Assembly: GCF_014356525.2 (NCBI RefSeq)
Contig: NC_052508.1
Coordinates: 43,627,858-43,691,857, forward strand
Direction of reading: 5' to 3'
From: Nilaparvata lugens
Taxonomy: Eukaryota > Arthropoda > Insecta > Hemiptera > Delphacidae
Length of the DNA: 64,000 nt
In this document: one piece after another, positions 13,101-25,100 of the stretch
How the letters are laid out: each line of letters begins with the position of its first letter
Numbering within the stretch: position 1 is the first letter of the stretch
The notes under the pieces: model-generated
The model's input: the letters and a program-made list of their open reading frames with translations, nothing else
Database searches by the model: none
What the model was told of the DNA's origin: nothing
Made by a program: the position numbers and the translations under genes

Positions 13101-16100
13101 AGGATGTTCCACTTTTTGTCTGCTGCATCCAACCGAATATGTAGGACATTTGCCTGGTTAATATGTAGCTCAACACATTGTACATTTATACTATCTTTAA
13201 CATAAACAACTACACCATCATTTTGTAATGGGTTGTTTATGGTGGAAAATACATCATATCCTCGAATGGACTGGAGTACAAATTCAGTCCTAATCCAGCA
13301 TTCGGTTAGAATAATAACATCAAAAGAAAAATTAATGTCGCACAATTGAATCATCAGCTCATCAAAATTTCTTCTGATACTCCTTATATTGAGACAGAAG
13401 ATGCTCAAATCACAAGAACTCAATGCTGCACAAAGTTGTTGACTGTTGTTGATCACTTCATCGTTTATTTCTTCAAAATAATCAAGATCCTCGAAGCTGA
13501 GCAAATTTGATAAGTTGTTGTTACTCAGTCATTTATATAGATTATAAATAGAAGTGGTCCCAGTATAGATCCCTGTGGGACCCCGAAATTTATCATCTCA
13601 CCACTTGAGAATTCCCCATTTTCAATGACATATTGTTGCCTGTTGCTGAGATAGGAGTCAATGAGATTTACTGCTGCCCTGTCAAGACCATAGTAAGATA
13701 GCTTATCACATAATTTTCCATGCTCTACTGTGTCAAATGCACGTGACAGATCAAAGGATCTTAGATTAACTTTTCTCTTTTGTTCCAAACTACTTATAAT
13801 ATCATGTACTAGATCCAACACATTGTCGCATGTACTCAAGTTTTTTCTGAATCCGTACTGATTTTTTGATAGTAATTTGCTATTTTCGAAGTATTCAGCT
13901 AGTTGCTTGTGGAGGAGCTTTTCAAATATCTTGGAAAATATCTGCACTATGCAAATGGGTCTGTAATTTTCTATTTTCGACTTGTCACCTTTCTTATGAG
14001 TAGGCATCATTTTAACTTTTTTTGGCCGTCAGGGAATATGCCATAGTCTATACATTTATTGAATAAGTGTGTCAATACTTCAGAGACCCTATTAGCAGCT
14101 AATTTCAAAATAAAAGAGTTTAAGCCATATACATCTAAGCAGTTACTGTTACCTATTCCATTAATAGCAGCAAATACCTCTTCAACTTTAACATGACTGA
14201 AGCTGAACTTCGTAACTGGTTGTGGTATTTTCTTGACATAATAGCTGGAATCAAAATTGCTCTTGGAATGGTTCCTATCTGCTTGTCCACTCTATCTATA
14301 AAAAATCTATTTTTGTCATTGATTGGCATATCACATTCAATTTTGGAAGATTTACTATTCCTACAAACATGTCTGTTAACTATTTCCCAAGCCGCTTTAG
14401 TTTTGTTTTTACTATCTGAAATAAATTTACTGTTAAATTCAATTTTGGCTTTTTTTATTGCTAATTTATATTGCTTTTTACTATTATTATACTCCTCTTT
14501 TATTGTGTCACTAAGGCAGTCTTTATACAAATAGAATAATTGTTCACACTTTATTTTTAACATTTGCAGTTCAGGTGTATACCATTTATTATAATCTCTA
14601 ATCTGATATATCTTCCTTTTAACTAGCGGATAAGCCATATTAACCGCCCCCATAAACAAGCTTTGAAATTTTTGTATTTTATGACTAATATCATCAAGCT
14701 CATAGACTGAAATCCAGTTTAAGGATTCTAGATATGCCAGGAATAGGTTTGTCCTATCTGCACTAATTTGTCTTAGTAGTATTGTTTTTTTCTTTTTATC
14801 GATACAAGACTTTTTTTGAATTTTAACTTTTAGACTCAAGGCATAATGATCTGAAAAAATTGTATGTAATACTTTACTCTCCCATCGGCTGAAATGTAAA
14901 TCAGTGGCAATGTTGTCTATACACGATCCTTGTGAATTAATATTATTAATGTTTGGTCTGGTTATTTCCTTAGTTGTAATAGACATATTAAAACTAGCCA
15001 ACAAGGTACATAGTTCATCTCTGTTCTCTGATTCAACATTGAAATCGACATTAAAATCAGCTCCCAAAATAACATTACAATTAAAATTAAACAAATAACT
15101 CAAAATTTCATTAAGCACCTCTAGGAATTTTCTAAAATTGCTCGTTGAAACACTATATGGCCTATAAACAGATACAACAATAATATTCAATTCCGGTATT
15201 CTAATAGCGCATGCTTCACATATCATTTCCACTGACAAATCCCTTATTTTCCTGAATTCAAGCTCATTTCTCAAAAAGATAGCAGCCCCTCCATGAATTC
15301 TATTGTTTCTAACAAAATATGAACCTAACTTGAATCTATCAACACTTACATAGATTATATCATCCTTTTTCAGCCAATGCTCGCTCAACAATACAATTTC
15401 AGTATTATTCTCATGCAAAATAGTTTCCAGGTAATCAATTTTATTACCTAGTCCCTGAACATTCCAGGAGAGTAGATTCACATCAGAATCCTGATATCTC
15501 ACGCTATCTAGAGGTTTAATACTACTTGCATGATAAATTGAAACATTAGAGTGATTCCTTACATTAGTTGAAAAATTAGCCAAATTATCATTTTTGTCAC
15601 TGTTTACAAGTTTAAATCAAGAGATACATCTTTATCAGTTTCATAATTCAAATAGGCTTCCTCATGCTTCAGATCATAGGCGATGTTTCAGATCATCAGG
15701 GAAAATACCCTGCTCTAGTGAAGTATTAAGGAGATGCAATAAAGGGTCCAGTAATTCATTTTCACATTCTTTTAAAATTTTGCTTGAGACCCCATCCAAT
15801 CCTACTGTTTTTTTGTTATTCAAATTTTTTATTATTCTTGACAACTCATCTCTTGATAATGTATGAAATTTAAATACCTTTTCAATTGGCTCAGCATTTA
15901 ATGTAGTTGTATTATAAGTATTAGTGTTCAGTGACTTTTGGAGATTATATGCAACCTGTTGATAATATTTATTGAAAAAGTTACAATGTCTATACTATCA
16001 TCCATATAATTTCCATGTTCATCGATTATCCTAGGGACATTAGTAACTGTATCTTTTTGAGCTGCTCTCCTATTTCTATTAATTACCTCCCAAACAGCAG

Positions 16101-19100
16101 AGTTAAAATTGGTACTAGTTGTTAATATTTCAGCTGTTTTCTTACACTTAGCTTTCCTCACTTCTTTTGCATAGTTTTTCTTTAGACATTTGTATTTGAC
16201 CTCACTCGGAACATCCCTCACTAATTTAAATTCCTCATAAGCTTCCCTAACAATATTTCTTTGAGTAAGAATATCTTCAGTTATCCATTCATCTACTTTG
16301 TTTAATTTACTTTTTACTTTGACTTTTTTTATCGGACAGCATACACTAATGTGAAATCTTAGAGTATCAATGAATTGCTTATATTTGTAATTTAGGTTAC
16401 AACTGTTATAAACACTACTCCAATTTTCTTGAAGCAGTTCCTGCTTCAAACAATTTATATTTCCTAGCTCATATTGCTGAATTTCTTTCACAAAAGTTTT
16501 TTTTCTGCTTGGATTCTGGCCCTGCAACTTAACATCTAAAATTTGATAGTTATGATCTGATAGATCTGAGCTACCTAACCTGACATTACAACCTTCTATA
16601 TTTGTGAGGATATTATCAATAATTAATCAATTCTATGCTGCTTTGAAGTTTCTACCCTATCAGCTATTGCACAAAAAAGCTCTTCCCTTGAATGTTTTTT
16701 GCATATTAGATTTTATTCTGTCACGGGAATTACATATCAGTTATCAATCATTTATTTATTGTAATGGGCTTCCTGGGTGGTTACCTCTTGTAATGATCTC
16801 CACGTTGTTTGAGGTTCACCTCCGCCCGGGAGCAGGAAGGCCAATACAAAGAAAGAGTGGAATGAGTCCGGAGTAATCGGTCTGGGAGGTAGATATTCTC
16901 TCCTTTCAACTCGATTACACCGTCTTCATAGAACTCAAAAAAATATATATAAAGATAATATCCAATCACAAATGATGGAATGTGGTGTAACGTGGCGTTT
17001 GCGAATATATCAATAAGCTCAACACTTCCGGCTGACTCCCACAGCCAAGAATATAGTACTTTAACATTTAAAACAGTTGAATGGGGAACATTCAACCATG
17101 GTTGTGTACCGCTAGATTATCATCTGGGAAGTGGTTATTCATGAAAATACTTAAGTTCATACACCCTTGAATAAATAAATCCGGGCTTCTGATAGGTTGA
17201 TCTAATTCAAAATGGCTTTCGTCACAATGACGTTTGCAAATAAAGAAAGTAGTTCCCAGATGTAGTGATTCAAAATCAGCAATTTACATAAATTTGAAAC
17301 CGGGATATTTTTTATTACAAACAAAAGTCGAACCTCTTATCACTAGAACATACCGTATGAAGCTAGCTTCTCCCTTATCAGACATCATATTCACGTGGTG
17401 ATTACAAGAATCACTGACCTACGATAACATTGGCACAAGCCATGTGATACAGTGATGTGAAGTGCGAGGAAATAAAAAATAATTACAATAAATAAATTTT
17501 AATTCTACGAAAGAAAATAAAGCAACAGCAAGGGAGGCTAATTTTGATAATAACGGTACAAAGATAAGCGCTTGACAGGTGATTGTCTGTTTATAACCAC
17601 AATTCAACTATGTGGTATTTACAACCGGTGAGTAAACACAACTTCAATTTATCTATTTTATTGCATGTTGTCTTTCAATATTTTCTAATTCAACATCTTC
17701 AAGATATTTTATAAATTCAAATATGAAAAATAAAGAACATTCTTCTCGTCTTATTGACAGGTAAATAATTTATGAGGCTGTGCTCCTTTGACATATTTTA
17801 AAAACATGTTGACTAAATAAGGTTAGTTTTCTAATAATTCCTATTCATAACAATAATTTTATATGGAAAAGAGTGCACAATAAATTCATTATTATATATA
17901 AATGACATACAGGATAAGATACATAGTGAAACATTATAATAAGGTGAGATAATAGCAGTAGTTATATTAGCTAGGTCTTGTATTGTTTTACAAGAACTTC
18001 TCATGATAGAAATATTTCTATTTTCTATAATTTGATTTTCCTACAATTTATTTGTCAATTTTAGTTCCTTAAAAAGAAGGATATCGTGACATTATCTATG
18101 ACCATTGTTATAATGTGAACATTACAATCAATTCCATATTTAATTTTCTTCGCAATGGATTTTCAAAACAATGCTTTAATCTTCCCATTAAGCCACGGTT
18201 TGTAACATTATGCAATGGGTTGTCGACCAATCACAATGCAGGATTATCCACAAAAACTTTTGATATCATCTCATCGAATCAATTACATAATCTATTCTAA
18301 CCTATAAATCAGTAGTAATACCATTATCTTATTCAAATCTATTTCAATGTTTCAATAGATTATTATTATCTAAATAATATCTATTTTTAATATCTTTTAA
18401 ATTTGAAAAGCAAAAATATTAGTTGGCAAGTGCTCTGCCAACACGCTCGCTACGCTCGCTCACTTGTGTCTTAACTCTACATCTAAATCGTGCTTCAAAT
18501 ACCCCTATTATTAAACAGCTGTTATATTAGCATGAGGTTCTATCTTAAAAATTCCTTCAAATTATCAACACTATTATTTATTTTTCATTTGTGGATAAAT
18601 AATAACAAAACATAAAAATATGATCGGGAAAGAACAACAGGCATGGCCTAAAACTATTCTATTCCCAAATATTGATAATGAATAACTAATTGAAATAAAT
18701 TATTTCATCATTATTCATTATAAGTGTTATAAGTAAATTTGAGGCTATCTCTCTTCTACATAACCCACAAAATATAGCATTGAAAGATTTTCAATGAAAG
18801 CATAATATATTTTGTAATTTTAAATAACGGTTTGTTCTGCACAGATGATCTGGACTTGGAAGTAATGATCAATTCGCCTCCAGCAGTGGCGTCAGTCGAG
18901 TCCCTGCCACACGCTTGTGATGCGCAGAGAACGTCAGAAAGATCAGCTACTTGCGACCACTTCTCCCATCTGTCACATTCCCTCACTCACACACTCTCGC
19001 ATCCACATTCCTGTCCTCAAACTGATCTTCCTTCTCAAGGTGAGTAACTATCTGCCTCACTAATCAATTGAAGGGCATTGAAATATTGAACACTGTTATC

Positions 19101-22100
19101 AAAGATTTAGAATTTATCCATAATGAAATAAAAACACTAGATTTTGTTGTTTCTGCTTATGTTAGTAGGAAAGACAGCATTTTGTGTTTTAAATGAAAAG
19201 ACTAAAAAATTGAACTGTCAAAAACACAGATTTTATTAAAAGTAGGTGGACCAGTCTCGGTTGTTACACCATTATCAAACTCTGTTTAACTAAAACTAAA
19301 TAATACAAAAGCATAAGAATTTATACTAGTAGTCGAGTACCGCTATTGGTCAAGGACATGAACCATTTGTGTTTTTTATCTTGAAACAAAAAACACAAAG
19401 GTGTTCATAGTGGATCCATATTCATTGTAGCCCAATAATGTTCAATATCACTTTTCACTTTTGATTCGAGTATTGAGGTACAATCTATCAAGTGAAATTC
19501 ACAAGCTTTTGCAATTTTTGCAGATGTTAGCCATACGAACAGCGGCGGCGGTGGTGGTGGTGGTGGTGGTGGTGGCGCTAGTGGCAGTGCGCTGACCGTC
19601 AACTCGATGAAGACGAGGTCGTCTCTGATTGGTGGAGCTACCACTCCGGCCACCACTGACGGCAGCCAATGCTCCAGCTCCTGTTCAACCGTTGTTGTCG
19701 CCAGCTGTGCGCCCGAACCTGTACGTTCAACAATATAAATACTAATCCGTAGCTGATATATGTCGCTTTGTAGCAGTAAAATCACTCGACTGAACAATGA
19801 ATGAATAATCAATTTATTTCCACCACAAAAAACAATTATAGATTTCATAAACATTCTTTTCGGAAATTAACTGACCACTACATACAGCGTGGCCAGTGTG
19901 CCACTATCCAGTTAAGTAAACACAACATATTTTGAATCTACTCCACATTACTGTTTCATAACATACTGCCTGGAGCGCAACGCAATGAAATAGGAAATAA
20001 AACTATAAAACAAACTAAACAACTCACAATATCACTTATATAAATCAATTGAATCACTAATATGAATTCAAGTGTGTAGCTGTGGATGATATCCACAAGT
20101 GCCTTGAGGCAAACGCACACAGCAAAAGACAGACGGAGAAAAAAATCAAACGTCTGCATGCAGACGTGAGCAGACATATATACAGACGTCTGTGTGTGTT
20201 TTAAGATGCAGGGAGGAAGTTGTTCTCCGTCTGTCTGCATCCGTCCGACTGTTGCTGTGTGTGTATGACTTCAGGCTCAAACAAAATTCAACTCAACATT
20301 GAGCGCAGACAAACTCAGCAATATTCATCTAAAACTTCAGCTGATATAATTAAAAAGTAGTTGAAAATTTTTCGCAAATCACCCTCTGACTGATATTAAA
20401 CTGACAGCAAAACTGATATTAAGTATCATGAGGTGTTACTATATTTACTATATTACAAAATTTAATTTGAATTTTCGTTTAATAATAATAATAATTATTA
20501 ATTCATTAGAATTTGAAAGATTGCAATATCTCAGTAATTTCCATCCATAAAAATCAGATGTAGCCAATAGCAAGCCAGCAAACATGTTGGCCAACTTCAG
20601 AAAAGTAGCCTACAGCTACAAGAGTTGACCATGTTCAGATTTGACCGACGGAATTTTGATCAATCCCGAGGTTGGTGGAACAGTTGTATGTTTGAACGAG
20701 TGATCAAATTTTGACTATGGTCTAATTGACCATGGCTAGGCTATATTTGATCAAGGTTGGTGAAACGGGGCATTAGTGTTTGTGATCTTCTCGTATATTC
20801 ATAAATGTATAATTTTTCATATTCTTAACCATTGCAAAAATGTATTTACAATATTTATAAAAAAATGCCAAATACCTTTATAGATGGCCATAGGAAAATA
20901 AAAATTAAATATAGAATTTCCGGTTCTATTTGTGGTAAAATTGTAGTTGTATGCGATCTAGTTAAGAGAGTAATTCTGAACCTCACTGCTTGCACACAAG
21001 GCTCTCTTCTAATAGCTGTAGTTCAGAAAGACAAATAATTAGTTTTGTGTATCGCATAATTTTTCTCATAATGTATAGTTCATCTTGCTCGTTCACGATC
21101 CATTTTACGTTGTTAGATTATTTTTACTTTGCAATAAATTGAAAATTTCAAATTTGCATTCCAGTTGATAAAATGTTTTATTATTTTGTGGAAAACAATA
21201 TTGATTGTATGTTTTAGAGGGAAGAACGGAACGGCATGACTGAGAGGCGAGGCAGTACAACATCGAGTCTGGAATTGGAGCTGGGATTCAGTCACACGGC
21301 TCAGAACTCTGTGATCTCGGATTCGACGTCGACCTGCCTGGAGTTAGACTACTCGGTGCAGTCGGCGCACACCAGTTCGGGCGTCTACACCCTCCGCAGC
21401 AGTACGCACGCCACCAACACAGACACAGTGGCCTGCTCGTCCGAGACCAGTGGCATTGGTGTCGACGAAAGCGATGGTAACCAACATGCTATGCTCTCAT
21501 TCTATTAATTTTTGTAGCATTCTCACTGGCTTCATGCTGGTCTTTCCTATCAAGTAATTACAAATCGGAAATGGAATGAATTGTCTCGTTAATCAGCTTC
21601 TTGGTGCCTTATTGAACTATTTTTTTTTCTATTTTCAATCCATGATTCACAAATAATTATCACTGCATCTGATTATATTATCTCTTATTTGGATGTTGTG
21701 TATGATACACGATTATTGGATGGCAAGTTTATGGGATAGTTTAGCATCTATTGAATAATAATTGCGAAAAAATACAACTCTTCATGAAAATAATATTTAC
21801 TATTCTATCTAGTATGTATCTATAGTTAATATTTAATTGGAAATTCTCTGGACAGTTTTATGTTGATGGGCGAGGTATTACAAATAAAACGAATATATTT
21901 ATACGAATTCTCTTTTCGTAGTTCGTTGTTGTATTTAAATGATTGTACTATAATCTTTTGAGGTTCTATTTCATATTTGACATTCAAAATAATAATCCAG
22001 ATAATAATTTGTTTTTTCACCTGATTTTAAAAAAATTGATGAAATGTTAAAGCTTTAGTCTTATATCTTTAATTTATTTTTTTATTATTCATCTAGATCC

Positions 22101-25100
22101 TATTTATTTATTAATTCATTTCATCGTGTAAAACTGTGAAAATCTCGATAGGCTGTAACAGTCTATTTAACAGTTTGAACTGAAGAATTCAAGAACAAAT
22201 AAATGAATTACTGCTTAAATTATATCATTCATATGTAATTTGTCATAAGTTTTTAGATGACTAATCACATCTGTCATTATTTTAATAATTTGAACTTGCA
22301 GGTCACAGAACGAGAAGTGGCTCGCTGGTGAGTGCGTCGGGCAGCTTCCACGGGGACGGGAGCGACCCGTCGGACGCGGGTCGGGGGACACTGCTGACCG
22401 CAGAAGAGCTCTCCGACCTGATTGTGGGTCGCAGCCCGAAGCCGCGACGGGGCGTGTACCCGTCACGGGCCACAGTCAGCTCCACCCTCGACTCTGACTC
22501 CGACTATGTCACCCTGCCGCCTCCGCCCCTCCCGCCCCCGCGCTCCGACTCCGAGGCCCTCAGTCGCAGCTACAGCACCCTGGACTCCGAACCCCCGCAG
22601 TCCCATCTGTCGCCCTTGTATCATGAGGACAGTTTGATTAATTCGCGCAAGGTAAATTACTAAATCATTCATTCTCCGCACATTAACTAGTTCCAAGAAC
22701 TTATAGAATAGAAAAACGTTTTTTGAGACAAAAAACTACCTTAAGAAAACCTTGAAGAAATTGCTAAACCATAAACAAACAATGTATAATGTAATAGGTA
22801 TTTTAAAATATGTATATTCCGTATGCACCATTACACTAATTAATCTTTTTTTGAGCTATCCAATAGTTTAATGAATATAATTTTATTGTAAGCTTCCGAA
22901 TGCAATTATTATAGTGTTTTCTTCCTCTTTGTAAACATCTGAGTATGCAACTCTGGTTTGCACACAGGCATTTGCCTAGTCAAACCATTTTCTAAAAAAT
23001 TATTTGGCTTAGTGTATTCATGAGATTGTTTTTTTTTTTTTTGTATTGAAACTGAGTACATAAGATTATTTTGGAAATAGATATTTTTTTTCGAAAATAA
23101 GTAAATGTAAATAATGCTATAGAATTGAAAATGTCAAGATATCCATATCCATGATAGCTTATGTGCAATTAAGTTTACTTCGTGACGAATTATTTTGTAA
23201 GTTAGAAGAATTTTACCTCAGCAAAGGTTATTAAAAAAACCTAACCTTTTTAGGGTATCCTAGAATAGGATTCAGTTTTTCTTAATATCTTGACTGTATG
23301 TAGATTCTTTACTTGATACGAAATTCTTATTGGATTCACAAAGATAATAAAAACATGGTTATCCCTACAATATAAAATAGACATGCAACTCACATTTCTG
23401 TTATAACATGGTTCCTAATCTCCTAATATACTTAGGGCCACTTTCTCTAAAAAAGTTCAACTGAAATTCTAGTTTAAACCTCCAGATGACTCAATTGAAA
23501 CACATTATAATTAATACGAACATTTATTGATTATGGGTTTAATCAATGGGCCTTAGCAGTGACCGACTGTTTAAAATGCCCATCCGACAACTGTAGTATA
23601 ATAATACTATATTATTTGATTTGTAATCTGAAGATTGATGATTTGGTATGAAAAATAATATGGACATAATTAATAATATTTGGACGATTTGAGACAAAAT
23701 TGAGAAATAGAATAACTTTTGGGCAATGGCCTGTTTTTTCTTTTCTGACTATTGTATTGTTTGCTTCATCCAATAAATAGATGATTCTGAAACAAAAAAG
23801 TAACTTATACTGTATTTTTAGGGATGATGAAACAAATTTTCATGTTTTTTAGAAGTAGAAGTTTAAAGAAATAGACGTTTTGGGCAATATCCAGTTTCCT
23901 TTTCTGGCTATTGTATTATTTGCTCTATCCAATAAATAGATAATTGATTTATGTTTAGCTGCCTTTGTTAAAAACCTGAAACAAGAAAGTAACTTATACT
24001 TCTTCTAGAGATGATGAGACTGATTTTTATGTATTTGTGTGAAGGTAATGGAGGAGCAGATGCTACAGCAGCAGATTCAATTCCAGCACCTGGCCTCGCC
24101 GTACTCGCCACAACTCGTGTTACCAAAGGCACAGTCCTTCCTGGACCACATCCTCGTCAACTCCGCCCCGGCCAGCATCCCCCTCCACCTTCCACCGGAC
24201 ACCAGACACCACGCTCTGCTGCCGTCGGCCTACTCGCACCTACCTGAACACCGCAAGTACCCCGTCGACCCCGCCTCCAGGATGAAAGCAGCTGCTAACA
24301 CAACCCAAAACCTCATTCCCATTGTTACGAGTAACAACTATCTGGATGTGAGAGGTAGTGGTGCGGCCTTCCTGCAACACTATCACCAGAAGTTCCCCCC
24401 TCCGCCGCATCCTCGGCAACCGCCGCCTCCACCGCCTCCGCCGCCCCCCAGACCGACCCTGGCGACGGTCTACACCAGTCAGGTGACCAGCGGTCAGATT
24501 GAACAGTTCAAACAGCAGTTGTACTCGGACGTGGACTACGTTATCTACCCGATGCAGGACCCGGCCATCAGCAAACAGGAGTACATGGACTCTAAGCTGG
24601 CTCTGGGCCACTACCAGCACCCCCCGCCCCCGCCCTACCCGCACAAGTCGCGCCTGCTCTACCGGTCGACTCCGAACGTGGCCGCCTACCTGCCCCTCCC
24701 CACCCCCACTACCACCCCCATCCATCACTACGCCTCCAACCAGAACCTCACCACCGCCGACTCACTCTCCTTCGTTTCCACTCATCACCCTTCTTCGCCC
24801 TACTCTGCCGCTGCCTCCTATTCTTCATCATCAACGCATAGTCTCAGGTAATTCACATTCTAATTCAAATCCGCTTCATTCTAAACCTATAATAATAATA
24901 CCTATTTCAGTAATTTTTTCACTAAACGAGTAGGTCTATTCTTATTCCAGAACAATATGAAAATTATTATGCTGATTATAATGATGTTAATGAGTGACAA
25001 TAGCCTATATTATAGATGACATTGTCATAATATTGTCATTACAGAGCTAAGCTAACAAAGCACAGCTACACTAATATAACATAGACGTAATATCATATGC

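Larger units (their letters stand above)
10015..13526 (-). mobile_element. LINE C (CR1/jockey-type), innermost element of the nest
   Basis: A 3.5-kb LINE on the minus strand with endonuclease, RT and 3' UTR. The 3' end (10015) is a run of TTGAAT-type units. The 5' end (13526) starts inside coding sequence, so the copy is 5'-truncated with no ORF1. Being innermost, it is the youngest of the three insertions, yet its frame already has several frameshifts. Confidence 0.85.
9010..15683 (-). mobile_element. LINE BD (CR1/jockey-type), middle element of the nest
   Basis: The endonuclease and first half of RT lie at 13532-15683 and the second half of RT at 9010-10009. LINE C sits between them. The minus-strand frame reads ...LGPLLFIIYIND before the interruption and LPNFINECC...LFADD after it, an exact continuation of the RT between motifs B and C. 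The 3' end at 9010 has the tail ACAATAAAGA followed by two TTTTGAC units. About 3.2 kb without the insert; 5'-truncated (no ORF1). Confidence 0.85.
7588..16758 (-). mobile_element. LINE A (CR1/jockey-type), outer element of a three-level nest in ex intron 3
   Basis: Element A is in two pieces. The 3' piece (about 7588-9009) has most of the RT. The 5' piece (15684 to about 16758) has the end of the endonuclease and the linker before the RT. At the break, the 5' piece ends ...GIFPDDLK and the 3' piece resumes QGKILPIFKSGD in frame, with TGTT duplicated at 9006-9009 and 15684-15687. The outer limits are uncertain; TTGTAAT occurs at 7581-7587 and 16759-16765 and could be its own target duplication. 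The element is 5'-truncated inside the endonuclease. Confidence 0.7.

Noticed and set aside
19405..19854. Minus-strand frame of 149 codons with a poly-Pro run
   Set aside because: It is the shadow of the (GGT)n ex exon on the plus strand and has no similarity of its own.
24240..24728. Minus-strand Gly/Arg/Val-rich frame of 162 codons
   Set aside because: Shadow of the GC-rich proline exon of ex.
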